64,000 nt of DNA from Gemmatimonadaceae bacterium (GTDB lineage Bacteria > Gemmatimonadota > Gemmatimonadetes > Gemmatimonadales > Gemmatimonadaceae): the NCBI GenBank assembly GCA_016742275.1, contig JACVCD010000010.1, positions 145,258 through 209,257 of the forward strand. The letters are read 5' to 3'. Shown in pieces: positions 33,586 through 43,510 of the stretch. Every line of letters starts with the position of its first letter. Within the stretch, counting starts at the first letter, position 1. The notes under the pieces are model-generated. The model ran no database searches. It was not told where the DNA came from and saw only the letters and a program-made list of their open reading frames with translations. Both the position numbers and the translations under genes were made by a program.

Positions 33586-33620
33586 TCTTCTGCTGAGAGG
33601 CGGGAGATGAGATGAAAAGC

Positions 33621-33651
33621 AAAACGGCGACCAGTGATGGTCGCCGTTTTT
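33621..33651. terminator. Bidirectional intrinsic terminator
   Basis: AAAACGGCGACC-AGTGAT-GGTCGCCGTTTTT forms a perfect 12-bp stem counting the A/T ends, with T-runs on both strands. It separates the convergent methyltransferase operon and ferredoxin gene. A GAGTT-rich repeat stretch (33661-33697) follows. Confidence 0.93.
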
Positions 33652-33660
33652 ACAACAACA

Positions 33661-33697
33661 GCTCTGAGCTTTGAGTAAAAGTTCAGAGTTTTGAGTT
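33661..33697. repeat. GAGTT-type short repeat
   Basis: Repeated CTGAGCTTTGAGT / TTCAGAGTTTTGAGTT units lie between the terminator and the ferredoxin stop codon. Similar GAGTT/AACTC words form hairpins at 37782-37867 and 40800-40836, pointing to a dispersed family of intergenic repeats. Confidence 0.55.
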
Positions 33698-33699
33698 GG

Positions 33700-33963
33700 T
33701 CAGCGCGTCGGACGACCCGGCGGATTGGAGCTCTCGAACACGTCCTTGTTCTTGCCGATGAAGCTCTTGAGCTGCACGGGCACGTCTTCTTCGGGGAAGA
33801 TGGCCGTCACTGGGCACTCAGGCTCGCAGGCGCCACAGTCGATGCACTCGTCGGGGTGGATATACAGCTGATCCTCACCCTCGTAAATGCAGTCGACGGG
33901 GCAGACGTCGACGCACGACTTGTCCTTGACGGAGATGCAGGCTTCGGTAATGACGTAGGGCAT
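33700..33963 (-). CDS. fdxA: Ferredoxin with two iron-sulfur cluster motifs (7Fe/8Fe type)
   Basis: The 87-residue product has CVDVCPVDC near the N-terminus and [12 protein letters not shown] in the second half. This gives one incomplete and one complete CxxCxxCxxxCP cluster set, as in FdxA ferredoxins carrying a [3Fe-4S] and a [4Fe-4S] cluster. It carries electrons in the cytoplasm. It reads toward the bidirectional terminator at 33621. Confidence 0.9.
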   Translation of the reverse strand: MPYVITEACISVKDKSCVDVCPVDCIYEGEDQLYIHPDECIDCGACEPECPVTAIFPEEDVPVQLKSFIGKNKDVFESSNPPGRPTR

Positions 33964-34101
33964 GGGAGCGAATCTCGGGTCAGACGGGACCGGAGCAGAG
34001 ATGGGCCCGGTTCAGTTTCGGAAGATACTGAGCCAGCAACGCGCGACAAGCGGTAAAGGTTGCAGCGTGTGGACGATGCCGCGTGTGCACGCGCAACCGC
34101 T

Positions 34102-34407
34102 TCAGCGACGCCAAGGGGGGAGATCCCCCTTCTTGAGCTCAGGATTGTGGCGATACAGGGTGAAGGTTCGGCCGATGACCTGAATCACTTCAGCGCCCAT
34201 TTTCTCCGCCACATCATTGGCGGCTTCCTTGGCCGACAGCTCGCCAGCCTTGGCCACCTGCAGCTTCACCAGTTCGCGCGTGCGCAGCACGTCGTCGAGG
34301 CTGCCCAGCAGCGCGTCGGTGAGGCCCGCGTGGCCGATATGCACCTTGACGTCCAGATGATGTGCTTCAGAGCGCAGCTCCGCGCGCTCCTTTCCCGTCA
34401 TGCTCAT
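34102..34407 (-). CDS. yhbY: YhbY-family RNA-binding protein (CRM domain)
   Basis: The ~101-residue protein matches the CRM fold: MTGKERAELRSEAHHL, VHIGHAGLTDALLGSLDDVLRTRELVKLQV, and ending in IGRTFTLYRHNPE. YhbY binds precursor 50S ribosomal particles. The ATG at 34407 is chosen because GAGG lies 5 nt before it; an ATG at 34401 is also possible. Confidence 0.88.
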   Translation of the reverse strand: MSMTGKERAELRSEAHHLDVKVHIGHAGLTDALLGSLDDVLRTRELVKLQVAKAGELSAKEAANDVAEKMGAEVIQVIGRTFTLYRHNPELKKGDLPPWRR

Positions 34408-34470
34408 GAATGCCTCGTGAAGGCCTGCTGTCCTGCCAGCCAATGTCTCCGGCCTTTGGAGCCGGAATTA

Positions 34471-35100
34471 TTAGGGGCGGTTGCCGTCGGCCGCAAAATA
34501 CGTGAACGGGTTGATGGGAGATCCATCCCACCAGGCGCGACCAGCTCCCCGTTTCATGACCTGAAAATGCAGGTGCGGGGTGTTCTTTGGCGCGTTGCCC
34601 GTGGTTCCAACGTAGCCAATCACGGATCCCTTGGCGACTCGGTCCCCAACGGCGAGCCCGCGGCGATAGCGCTCAAGGTGGGCGTAGTAGTAGACGAAAC
34701 GGCCGTCAGCGTCGTGGGCATAGATGAAAATGCCGCCCACACTGCCCTCACCGAGCCGCCCGATGACCTGATCGGACGGAGCCAGGATTGCCGTCCCCTG
34801 AGGTGCCAGAATGTCGAGCGCGCCGTGAATGCGCCCCGTGGCCCGGCCGGCCGTGTAGTTATCCCGCAGCTGGGCACGGGTGACGCCCTCGACCGGCACC
34901 ATGAGCTGACGGGTCCAGAGCTCGCTCAGGTCTTCGTCGCTGATGGCCGAATCGCGGGGACCGGCATGACTCGGTGTTGCCGGCAGGACCGGCTTTGGGG
35001 CGCGCTCAGCTGTTTCAGACGGCGCGGGAGCGGGTGTGGGGATGGCGTTCGGTCTTGGTCCACCACCACATGCTGCGGTAAGTACTACGACAGCAACCAA
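34471..35100 (-). CDS. M23-family metallopeptidase lipoprotein
   Basis: From a TTG at 35100 the protein begins with a short hydrophobic stretch and the lipobox LTAAC, then a Pro/Ala linker. The C-terminal LytM domain shows GRIHGALDILAPQGT (first zinc His and Asp), then the HLHF pair (HxH). These residues suggest an active peptidoglycan endopeptidase at the envelope. The true start may lie slightly upstream, at a CTG 12 bp away in frame, since the hydrophobic segment is short. It follows the gene at 35119 by 18 bp. Confidence 0.85.
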   Translation of the reverse strand: MVAVVVLTAACGGGPRPNAIPTPAPAPSETAERAPKPVLPATPSHAGPRDSAISDEDLSELWTRQLMVPVEGVTRAQLRDNYTAGRATGRIHGALDILAPQGTAILAPSDQVIGRLGEGSVGGIFIYAHDADGRFVYYYAHLERYRRGLAVGDRVAKGSVIGYVGTTGNAPKNTPHLHFQVMKRGAGRAWWDGSPINPFTYFAADGNRP

Positions 35101-35118
35101 CCAGTACGAGCGCAGCGC

Positions 35119-35532
35119 TCAGCCCTTCACAACTTCGGGGCGAAAATAGGGCTCGAGATACTGGAGGAGATCTTCCACGGTCCGCACTCGCGTCTTGAGT
35201 TCGTCCAACTCGTTGGCGCGCGGCAAACGTGCCCCGGCCCGGTCGGCGATAACCAATACCGCGTCTTCGAGATCAAGATCCGCGAGACCGTACACCCGAT
35301 CCAGATCATCCTGCGGATTCACGATGTAATGCGGCTCGACAGCCCCATGCTGTTCAGCCAGATACATGTAGACCTGGGAAATCAGAATCTCGGGATACCG
35401 GCCACCAAAACTGTCGCGGAAACGGGAAAGCCCGTCGCGCTCAATAGACGCCTTGGTCAAACGCCGAGCCCGGATCAGTGCAAACAGACCAATCAGCAGT
35501 ACGCCAATTGCGATGGTGACGGTCAGTGACAC
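35119..35532 (-). CDS. Membrane-anchored protein of unknown function
   Basis: The 137-residue product has one N-terminal membrane helix (VTIAIGVLLIGLFALIRA) and a soluble part rich in charged residues. The segment RRLTKASIERDGLSRFRDSFGGRYPE and later DDLDRVYGLADLDLEDAVLVIADRAG do not match a family I know. It precedes the M23 lipoprotein in the same direction, so an envelope role is possible. It diverges from the sufR promoter. Confidence 0.6.
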   Translation of the reverse strand: MSLTVTIAIGVLLIGLFALIRARRLTKASIERDGLSRFRDSFGGRYPEILISQVYMYLAEQHGAVEPHYIVNPQDDLDRVYGLADLDLEDAVLVIADRAGARLPRANELDELKTRVRTVEDLLQYLEPYFRPEVVKG

Positions 35533-35650
35533 TGGTGGGGCTTCCTCGGCGGCAAGAGACGAATTGGCAAGTGGAGCGGCAGCAATATGCAGGCTGCACA
35601 GCGGAAGCGAAATGTAGGGACGGATGAACGGGAATTCGTCAACGGTTTCG

Positions 35651-35680
35651 TTGACCTATTGGTCAAAACCGAATTATAAT
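35651..35680 (+). promoter_or_regulatory. sigma70-like promoter of sufR overlapping a perfect palindrome
   Basis: TTGACC (35651-35656) and TATAAT (35675-35680) are spaced by 18 bp, a strong -35/-10 pair. TTGACC-TATT-GGTCAA (35651-35666) is a perfect 6-bp inverted repeat covering the -35 box, a good SufR operator. The likely start codon at 35687 begins 6 nt after the -10 box, so the message would be leaderless or nearly so. Confidence 0.8.
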
Positions 35681-35686
35681 GTCGTG

Positions 35687-36349
35687 ATGGATGATGTCGT
35701 TGGAGCACTGGGGGGATTCCGCGGAGTCCGGGCTGACCTGTTGGTTGCGCTACGCAAGGCGCAACCGCTGACGGCTGGTGAGCTGGGATCACAGTTTGGA
35801 CTGACCGCCAATGCACTGCGTCGCCATTTGAAGGCCCTCGAAGAAGACGGGCTGGTGCGGTATCGTCGCATGGTGCGTGGTGTGGGCGCCCCGGTTTTTG
35901 CCTATTCGCTCACGGCAGCCGGCGAGGCGTTGTTCCCTCGCAGTTATGTGCAGGTGTTGGCGACTGCTTTGGATGCGCTGCGGGCCCAGACGGGCGATCG
36001 CGCGGTGGAAGCGGTGTTGGAGGCCGATTGGCAGCGGTTGGCTGATGAAGCCGGGCCGGTGCTGGAGGCCCTGCCCCTCGAGGAGCGGGTGCCATTGGTG
36101 GCGGAGTTGCTGACGGCCAAGGGCTACATGGCCGAAGTGGATCCTGCCTCGCTCACGCTGCGCATTTACAACTGTGCGCTGCGCGAGATTGCCGACCGGT
36201 TTCCGGAGGCATGTGCGGTGGAAGCGAAGTTCGTGGAGCGACTGCTTGGTGTTCAGGTCGAGCGTTTGGCGCATCGACTTGGCGGCTGCGGGCGCTGTGA
36301 ATACCGGATGTCAGGTCACCTATCGTCGGTGCAACAGGAGCAGGCATGA
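35687..36349 (+). CDS. sufR: SufR-like iron-sulfur-sensing transcriptional repressor
   Basis: The 220-residue product has a winged helix ([34 protein letters not shown]). Its C-terminal region has Cys residues in the SufR arrangement ([19 protein letters not shown] ... [10 protein letters not shown]). SufR binds an [Fe-S] cluster and represses the suf operon and itself when clusters are plentiful. The ATG at 35687 sits at the expected transcription start. The stop overlaps sufB by ATGA. The palindrome at 35651 is its probable operator. Confidence 0.85.
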   Translation: MDDVVGALGGFRGVRADLLVALRKAQPLTAGELGSQFGLTANALRRHLKALEEDGLVRYRRMVRGVGAPVFAYSLTAAGEALFPRSYVQVLATALDALRAQTGDRAVEAVLEADWQRLADEAGPVLEALPLEERVPLVAELLTAKGYMAEVDPASLTLRIYNCALREIADRFPEACAVEAKFVERLLGVQVERLAHRLGGCGRCEYRMSGHLSSVQQEQA

Positions 36350-37779
36350 GTTCGACCATCGAGACGCTGGTCAATCGCGAGTATCAATACGGGTTCACAA
36401 CGGACATCGAAGCGGAGACGCTTCCGCCGGGTCTGACCGAAGACACGGTGCGCTTCATTTCGGCCAAGAAGAACGAGCCGGAGTGGTTGCTGGAGTGGCG
36501 TCTCAAGGCGTTTCGTCGCTGGCAGACGATGACGGAACCGCATTGGGCGAACCTGCACTATCCGCCCATCAACTATCAGGCGGCGTCGTACTACAGCGCG
36601 CCCAAGACGGTGAAGCCGCTTGGTTCGCTCGACGAAGTCGATCCCAAGTTGCTCGAGACGTACAACAAGCTTGGCATCTCACTCAACGAGCAGAAGCGTC
36701 TGTCCGGCGTAGCCGTTGATGCCGTGTTCGACTCGGTGTCGGTTGGCACGACCTACAAGGAAGAACTGGCCAAGCACGGCATCGTGTTCATGTCGTTCGG
36801 CGAAGCGGTGCGTGAACACCCGGAGCTCGTGAAGAAGTATCTGGGCTCGGTGGTGCCGTACAGCGACAACTTCTTTGCAGCGCTCAACAGCGCGGTGTTC
36901 TCTGACGGCTCGTTCTGCTACATCCCGAAGGGTGTGCGTTGCCCGATGGAGCTGTCCACGTACTTCCGCATCAATGCGGCGGAAACGGGTCAGTTCGAGC
37001 GTACGCTCATCGTGGCTGACGAAGGCTCGTATGTGAGCTATCTGGAAGGTTGCACCGCGCCCAAGCGCGACACCAACCAGTTGCATGCGGCCGTCGTGGA
37101 AATCGTGGCGCTCGACAATGCCACGGTGAAGTACAGCACCGTGCAGAACTGGTATGCGGGCGACGAGAATGGCGTGGGCGGCATTTACAACTTCGTCACC
37201 AAGCGTGGCAAGGCGATGACCAACGCCAAGATTTCGTGGACGCAGGTGGAAACCGGTTCGGCGATCACGTGGAAGTATCCGTCAGTGATTCTGCAGGGCG
37301 ACAACGCCGTGGGTGAGTTCTACTCGGTGGCAGTGGCCAGCAAGATGCAGCAGGCGGACACGGGCACGAAGATGATTCACATCGGTCGCAACACGAAGTC
37401 GACGATCGTGTCCAAGGGCATCAGCGCCATGAAGGGGCAGAACAGCTACCGCGGCAAGGTGCAGATCCTGCCCAAGGCCGAGGGCGCACGCAACTACACG
37501 CAGTGCGACTCGATGCTGGTGGGCAATGCCTGTGGTGCGCACACGTTCCCGTACGTCGAAGTCGGCAACAACAGCGCAACACTCGAGCACGAAGCCTCGA
37601 CGTCGAAGATCGGTGAAGACCAGATCTTCTATCTCAAGGCGCGTGGGCTGGATGCCGAGCAGGCCGTGAGCATGATCGTGAGTGGCTTCTGCAAGGAAGT
37701 ATTCAAGGAGCTGCCGATGGAGTTTGCGCTTGAAGCGCAGCAGCTGCTTGGTATCACGCTTGAAGGTTCGGTTGGTTGA
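36346..37779 (+). CDS. sufB: Fe-S cluster assembly protein SufB
   Basis: The 477-residue length and sequence match Suf[22 protein letters not shown] near the start, FIPKG-like [36 protein letters not shown], and the C-terminal [17 protein letters not shown]. SufB is the scaffold of the SufBCD complex, where clusters are built. It is translationally coupled to sufR, so the repressor and its target operon share a message. Confidence 0.96.
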   Translation: MSSTIETLVNREYQYGFTTDIEAETLPPGLTEDTVRFISAKKNEPEWLLEWRLKAFRRWQTMTEPHWANLHYPPINYQAASYYSAPKTVKPLGSLDEVDPKLLETYNKLGISLNEQKRLSGVAVDAVFDSVSVGTTYKEELAKHGIVFMSFGEAVREHPELVKKYLGSVVPYSDNFFAALNSAVFSDGSFCYIPKGVRCPMELSTYFRINAAETGQFERTLIVADEGSYVSYLEGCTAPKRDTNQLHAAVVEIVALDNATVKYSTVQNWYAGDENGVGGIYNFVTKRGKAMTNAKISWTQVETGSAITWKYPSVILQGDNAVGEFYSVAVASKMQQADTGTKMIHIGRNTKSTIVSKGISAMKGQNSYRGKVQILPKAEGARNYTQCDSMLVGNACGAHTFPYVEVGNNSATLEHEASTSKIGEDQIFYLKARGLDAEQAVSMIVSGFCKEVFKELPMEFALEAQQLLGITLEGSVG

Positions 37780-37781
37780 AC

Positions 37782-37867
37782 AACAGTTGTGAGTGTTGAG
37801 TACTCAGTTTCGAGTTGGAGTTTGACTTGAACTCGAAACTGAACACTCGAAACTCAACACTGCTGTT
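37782..37867. repeat. Long imperfect hairpin built from GAGTT/AACTC repeats between sufB and sufC
   Basis: AACAG...GAGTGTTGAGT at the left pairs with ACTCAACACT...CTGTT at the right. An inner pair, AGTTTCGAGTT and AACTCGAAACT, closes around ~12 nt. In an RNA this would form a long stem that could lower the amount of downstream suf mRNA. The same words occur at 33661 and 40800. Confidence 0.65.
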
Positions 37868-37916
37868 CCATGCGTCGCACTCGTTTCGTTCACACAATTC
37901 TCTACCGTTTCCACAT

Positions 37917-38662
<746 letters not shown>

Positions 38663-38666
<4 letters not shown>

Positions 38667-39973
38667 GCACCGGTCTTCGATTCGCTGAACAGGCGGTGGC
38701 GGCTTCGGTCGCTGACGCGCCGGGTTCACTCAAAGCGTTGCGTACGGCGGGAGCTGAGGCGTTCAAGACGCTGGGCTTCCCCACCACGCGCAACGAAGAC
38801 TGGCACTACACCAGTGTGTCGGCCATTTCGGCCGCGCAGTACACGCCGGCCGTGGACGTGGCGCCCGGTACACTGGATGCGTCGCGCCTCGAGCCGTACA
38901 CGTTTGGTGGCACGTGGCCGTTGGTTGTGTTTCTGAACGGTCGTTTCAGTGCCGCGCTGTCGCGTCTTGAAGGTCTGCCGGCCGGTATGACGTTGTTGTC
39001 GCTGGCCGATGCGTCAGTGCGCGAAGCCGACACCCTCGGCCGCGTGCTCGGCACGGCCGCGCCGGCATCACGTGATGGCTTCACGGCCTTGAACGCGGCA
39101 TTTGCCGGCGAAGGCACGTTCATTCACGTGGCTAAGGAAATGGTCATCGACACGCCCATCCACCTGCTGCACGTCACGGACGCGCGCGGGGCTGGGCTGA
39201 TGAGCCATCCGCGTCATGTGCTGGTGGCTGAGCGTCATGCCAAGGCCACGATTGTCGAGAGCTACATCGGTCTTGATGACGTGCCGTACTTCACGAACGC
39301 CGTGGTCGAAGCGTTCGTGGAAGATGGTGCGACCTTGCAGGTCATTCGTGTGCAGCGTGAAGCGCGTCAGGCGCATCATGTGGGCACGGTGGAAGCCCGC
39401 CAGGGACGCGACAGTCACTTCGTCACGTTCACTTTCCAGACCGGCGCCGCGCTGTCACGCAGCAATGTGTACACGGTGCTCGATGGCGAAGGCTGCGGCT
39501 GCACGATCAATGGTCTCTACATGCTGGATGGTGAGCAGCATGGGGATCATCAGACGCGCGTGGAGCATGTGAAGGAGAATTGCTTCAGCCGCGAAGCCTA
39601 CAAGGGCCTCATCGACGACAGCGCGCACGGGGTGTTCAACGGCAAGGTGTATGTGCATCCCGAGGCACAAAAGACCGACGGCAAGCAGACCAATCACACG
39701 TTGCTGTTGTCCGAGAAGGCACAGATCGACACCAAGCCGCAGCTCGAGATTTTTGCCGACGACGTGAAGTGCACACACGGCGCCACAGTGGGCCGTATCG
39801 ACGAAACGTCGCTGTTCTATCTCAAGAGCCGTGGCGTGGGCAAGGTGCTGGCCAAGCAGCTGCTCATGTACGCCTTTGCGGCGGACGTGCTGGAGACCAT
39901 CGACAATCCGGTGATCGTGGAAGCGCTGGAGAAGCTGACGGTGGAGCGGTTCACGGGCGATTCGAGCCACTAG
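38663..39973 (+). CDS. sufD: Fe-S cluster assembly protein SufD
   Basis: The 436-residue product starts from a GTG overlapping the sufC stop (GTGA). The N-terminal helical part includes KTLGFPTTRNEDWHYT, and the beta-helix core ends in IDTKPQLEIFADDVKCTHGATVG and FYLKSRGVGKVLAKQLL, typical of SufD. It partners SufB and SufC. The length is normal. Confidence 0.95.
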
Positions 39974-39982
39974 CTCCTCGCC

Positions 39983-40447
39983 ATGACCGATCTCCAGGAG
40001 CTGTATCAGTCCGTCATCCTCGACCACAATCGGAAGCCGCGGAATTTCGGTGAACTGCCGAGCGCGAATCGGCATGCCGATGGGCGCAATCCGTTGTGCG
40101 GCGATGAAGTGCATGTGGCGCTGGTGCTCGACGATACCGGTGTCATTTCCGATGTGAAGTTCACTGGCCATGGGTGCGCCATCTCCAAGGCCAGTGCGTC
40201 GCTGATGACGGCAGCGGTCAAGGGCAAGTCGCGCGCGGATGCCGAGGCGTTGTTTGCGCGCTTTCATGCCCTGGTGCTCGGTCAGGATCCGGAGGCAGGC
40301 AAGTCGCTCGGACAGCTGGTGGTATTCAGCGGTGTGTCGCGATTCCCGGTTCGTGTGAAGTGCGCGTCGCTGGCCTGGCACACACTCAAGGCGGCGCTGG
40401 AAAGCGAAGCGGCTGCGGATCAGGCAGCAGCGGTCAGCACGGAGTGA
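39983..40447 (+). CDS. sufU: SufU iron-sulfur scaffold/sulfur acceptor
   Basis: The 154-residue product has LYQSVILDHNRKPRNFGELP, NPLCGDEVHV, GHGCAISKASASLMT and VRVKCASLAWHTL, giving the three Cys and the Asp of SufU, which take sulfur from SufS. It starts 9 bp after sufD and its stop overlaps the next gene by GTGA. A second SufU-like gene lies at 42156. Confidence 0.94.
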   Translation: MTDLQELYQSVILDHNRKPRNFGELPSANRHADGRNPLCGDEVHVALVLDDTGVISDVKFTGHGCAISKASASLMTAAVKGKSRADAEALFARFHALVLGQDPEAGKSLGQLVVFSGVSRFPVRVKCASLAWHTLKAALESEAAADQAAAVSTE

Positions 40448-40791
40448 GTGAGTCGTCCGACTCGACGTGGCAGCCGGTTGCCCGTCTCGAGGATGTAGAT
40501 CCGACGTTCCCACACGGGGTGCAGTTGTCCGACGGAACGCGCGTGTGCCTGGTGCGCGAACGCGAGTCCGTGTTTGCAGTGGAAGATCGGTGTCCGCACC
40601 GTGACTTCGCGTTGTCCGGGGGCGATGTGGTAGCCCCCTGCGTGCTGGAGTGTCCGTGGCATGGCGCGCAGTTCGATGTGCGAACGGGCGCAGTGCTGCG
40701 TGGGCCGGCGACAGACGCGATTCGGACGTACGAGGCGAGAGTGGAGGATGGGGTGGTGTATGTTGGGCACCCACTCCAACTCGACACTTGA
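40444..40791 (+). CDS. Rieske [2Fe-2S] ferredoxin-like protein
   Basis: From a GTG overlapping the sufU stop, the 115-residue product carries the Rieske cluster motif CPHRDFALSGG ... CPWHGAQFD, two Cys-x-His pairs. Such small Rieske proteins act as electron carriers and occur in many suf operons. Its role here is probably as a reductant or as a cluster client. Confidence 0.92.
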   Translation: MSESSDSTWQPVARLEDVDPTFPHGVQLSDGTRVCLVRERESVFAVEDRCPHRDFALSGGDVVAPCVLECPWHGAQFDVRTGAVLRGPATDAIRTYEARVEDGVVYVGHPLQLDT

Positions 40792-40799
40792 TGACTGAG

Positions 40800-40836
40800 A
40801 ACTCGGAACTGTTTTTATGAACTGCAGTTCTGAGTT
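40800..40836. repeat. GAGTT-family hairpin between the Rieske gene and sufS
   Basis: AACTCGGAACTG (40800-40811) pairs with CAGTTCTGAGTT (40825-40836) with one mismatch, and GTTTTT lies in the loop. It resembles the repeats at 33661 and 37782. It could weaken transcription into sufS or be a mobile intergenic repeat. Confidence 0.6.
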
Positions 40837-40922
40837 GTCAGTTCACAGTGGCGAGTGTGAGTGGGTGCAGGATGCATATGAGTGAGTGCGTACGGAATGC
40901 GATGCGAACCCCAACACGGCCC

Positions 40923-42149
40923 ATGATGTCCGCTGCTCTCGCTCCCCGCTCTGATTTCCCGCTGCTCGCGGCCAATTCGAATCTCCATTATCTCGACTCG
41001 GCTGCCACGTCGCAGAAGCCGAAGATGGTGCTGGACGCCCTGCGCGACTTCTACGAAACGGCCAACGCCAATCCGCACCGCGGCGCCTACGCACTCTCGG
41101 CGCTGGCCACCGAACGCTATCACGAAGCCCGCGCGACCATTGCGCGATTCGTGGGTGTGGCCGACACGGACTGTCTGCTGTTTACGCGTGGCACCACCGA
41201 GTCCATGAATCTCGTGGCGTCAAGCTGGGGCCGAGCCAATGTGAAGGCCGGCGACGAAATCGTGATCACGGCACTCGAGCATCACGCCAACTTCGTCCCC
41301 TGGCAGCAGCTGGCACTCACGACTGGTGCCACGCTTCGCGTCATCGAGCTCACGGCGCAGCAGACCATCGATCTCGATCAGCTGCGTGATGTGTTGTCAT
41401 CGCGTACGCGGGTTGTGGCACTCACACATGTCTCCAATGCCGTTGGCGCCATTACACCCCTCGACGAAGCGGTGCGACTCATTCGCTCGCGATCAGCGGC
41501 GGTGATCGTCGTGGATGGCGCACAGGCCGTTCCGCACCTGCCGGTGGACTTTGATTCGCTCGACGTGGACTTCTACGCGTTCAGCGGTCACAAGCTGCTC
41601 GGCCCAATGGGCATTGGTTGCCTGATTGGTCGTCGCGCGCTGCTCGAGTCCATGCCGCCCTACATGTTTGGCGGCGACATGATCGAGTGGGTGCATGACA
41701 CCACCAGCACGTGGAATGTGCTGCCGCACAAGTTCGAAGCTGGCACACCAAACGCCGCCGACGCCGTGGCTCTGGCTGCCGCCACGCGCTATCTCAGCGC
41801 GCTCGGCATGGCCAATGTGCGAGCACACGAACTCGCGTTGCTGGAACTGGCCGATTCGCGCATTCGTTCTCTGCCCGGCGTCACGGTGTACGGTCCGCCC
41901 CCGGCGCAGCGCAGTGGCGTGGTGAGTTTCTCGGTTGCTGACGTGCACCCGCACGACCTCGCCACAATTCTCGATCAGCATAGCGTGTGTATTCGCGCCG
42001 GCCATCATTGCGCGCAGCCGCTCATGCGCCGCATCGGTGTGAGTGCCACGGCCCGCGCATCGTTCTACGTGTACAGCGATGCGGCGGATGTGGAGGCGCT
42101 GGTGGGTGCACTGGAAGCCGCGCAGTCATTGTTTGCTGCGGCCGAGTAA
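40923..42149 (+). CDS. sufS: Cysteine desulfurase SufS
   Basis: The ~408-residue product has the PLP-dependent class-V layout: HYLDSAATSQKP, RGTTESMNLVA, ITALEHHANFVPW, DGAQAVPHLPVD, the PLP-Lys in FSGHKLLGPMG, and the catalytic Cys in IRAGHHCAQPLM. It removes sulfur from cysteine for SufU and SufBCD. ATGs at 40923 and 40926 are possible; earlier in-frame starts lie in the repeat region. Confidence 0.95.
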   Translation: MMSAALAPRSDFPLLAANSNLHYLDSAATSQKPKMVLDALRDFYETANANPHRGAYALSALATERYHEARATIARFVGVADTDCLLFTRGTTESMNLVASSWGRANVKAGDEIVITALEHHANFVPWQQLALTTGATLRVIELTAQQTIDLDQLRDVLSSRTRVVALTHVSNAVGAITPLDEAVRLIRSRSAAVIVVDGAQAVPHLPVDFDSLDVDFYAFSGHKLLGPMGIGCLIGRRALLESMPPYMFGGDMIEWVHDTTSTWNVLPHKFEAGTPNAADAVALAAATRYLSALGMANVRAHELALLELADSRIRSLPGVTVYGPPPAQRSGVVSFSVADVHPHDLATILDQHSVCIRAGHHCAQPLMRRIGVSATARASFYVYSDAADVEALVGALEAAQSLFAAAE

Positions 42150-42155
42150 CGTTGC

Positions 42156-42593
42156 ATGAGTGCGCAGGGCTCACCCTCGCTGGCCGCGATGTATCAGGAG
42201 GCGTTGCTTGCGCATCATCGTTCGCCGCACAACAAGCGGGAAATGACCGATGTCACCGGGTTCGCGGAGCACAAGAACCCGGTATGTGGCGATCACATTC
42301 GCGTCATGGTGCGTGTTGAGGCCGCCCGCATTGTCGATGTGAGTTTTCTTGGGCAGTCCTGCTCGGTGGGCACAGCGTCGGCGAGTCTGATGACGGACGC
42401 GGTCATGAGTCTCACGGTGACTGAGGCGCTGGCGATTGTCGATGACGTGGAAGCCATGCTTGCTGGCCAGCCGGCGGAGAGGTTACCGGAAATGCTGTCG
42501 CCGCTGCGCAGTGTGGTGCCATTTGCGGCAAGACATGGCTGCGCCAGGTTGCCGTGGGTGGCATTGAAGGAGGCAGTGGGGAGACCGCTTTGA
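42156..42593 (+). CDS. Second SufU/IscU-like protein
   Basis: The 145-residue product shows LLAHHRSPHNKREM, NPVCGDHIRV, GQSCSVGTASASLMTD and a late Cys in ARHGCARLPWVAL. It therefore keeps all three Cys and the Asp of the IscU/SufU fold. It is distinct from the SufU at 39983. It starts 6 bp after sufS, so it is the last gene of the operon. It may be an alternative scaffold or a specialised sulfur acceptor for SufS. Confidence 0.88.
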   Translation: MSAQGSPSLAAMYQEALLAHHRSPHNKREMTDVTGFAEHKNPVCGDHIRVMVRVEAARIVDVSFLGQSCSVGTASASLMTDAVMSLTVTEALAIVDDVEAMLAGQPAERLPEMLSPLRSVVPFAARHGCARLPWVALKEAVGRPL

Positions 42594-42667
42594 GCGGACT
42601 GGATCCGTGTTGAGCTCAATGGGTATCAGCGGTCTATATTTGGGTCGAAATTCATTTCTCCCGCCAA

Positions 42668-43510
42668 TTGCCCATGCTCCGCCTACCTCGTCCCTCCCGT
42701 GGTACGGTACTCACACACCTCTGCGCACTCGCCATTGGCGTGAGTCTGTTGGCTGTTTCGCCATCGGCTGAAGCCCAATCCGCAAGGATTGCCGGTGTGG
42801 TGTTGGTGGACTCACTTGAGCGTCCCATTGCTGGTGCCGATATCGAGTTGATTGGCACGGCCTTTCGCGCGCGAAGTGATTCGAGTGGAGCATTTGCCAT
42901 TCGCGGCATTCCGGTCGGTGAGTATCGGCTGCAGGTACGTGCGGTTGGCTACGCGCCGTTGGCGTTTGATATCCGTCTCACGTCTGACGGCGTGGACGGT
43001 CTCGAAGCGTTGCTCAAGCCCATGACGCAGGAACTCGAGCGAGTGAATGTGCGCGCAACCAGCACACCGACGTCGCGGCATCTGGCGGGATTCGAGAGCC
43101 GGCGGCAGGTAGGCATTGGTCGCTTCCTCGATTCCACGACGCTCTGGAAGTCTGGCGATCATCGGCAGTGGGCGCAGGCGATTGTTGCACAGGCTCCCGG
43201 GCTACGCATCATGCACTACGGGAGCAGTGGGGCGTTGGCGTTCGGGTCGCGTGGTCCTACACGCAGCGCACCAAGAGGTGATGTGACGGACAAAGCGCGT
43301 GGCGCAAGGCAAGCCTGCTACACACGCATCTACGTTGATGGGATGATTCGGTACAATGTGGGAATCGACGAGCAGCTGTTCGACGTCAGCAATTTTGATG
43401 GTCCGCCGATCATTGCGGCGGAAGTGTACACGCCCGCGCAGTTGCCGGTGGAGTTCAATCGCATTGGCAGTGCTTCGTGTGGCGCCATTCTCCTATGGAC
43501 TCGTCGATGA
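42668..43510 (+). CDS. Secreted protein with carboxypeptidase-regulatory domain and plug-like tail (tandem copy 1)
   Basis: A signal peptide (ALAIGVSLLAVSPSAEA) precedes a CarboxypepD_reg-like domain (IAGVVLVDSLERPIAGADIELIGT ... GEYRLQVRAVGYAP). A region with TonB-plug character follows (LRIMHYGSSGALAFGSRG, IYVDGMIRYN), ending in ILLWTRR. No barrel follows, so it is a plug-only secreted protein. It is a close paralogue of the next gene, which it overlaps by ATGA. Function unknown; it may bind or modulate a receptor. Confidence 0.78.
   Translation: MPMLRLPRPSRGTVLTHLCALAIGVSLLAVSPSAEAQSARIAGVVLVDSLERPIAGADIELIGTAFRARSDSSGAFAIRGIPVGEYRLQVRAVGYAPLAFDIRLTSDGVDGLEALLKPMTQELERVNVRATSTPTSRHLAGFESRRQVGIGRFLDSTTLWKSGDHRQWAQAIVAQAPGLRIMHYGSSGALAFGSRGPTRSAPRGDVTDKARGARQACYTRIYVDGMIRYNVGIDEQLFDVSNFDGPPIIAAEVYTPAQLPVEFNRIGSASCGAILLWTRR

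Noticed and set aside
39455..40774. 439-codon open frame antisense to sufD, sufU and the Rieske gene
   Set aside because: It spans three well-supported genes on the other strand and has no recognisable domain.
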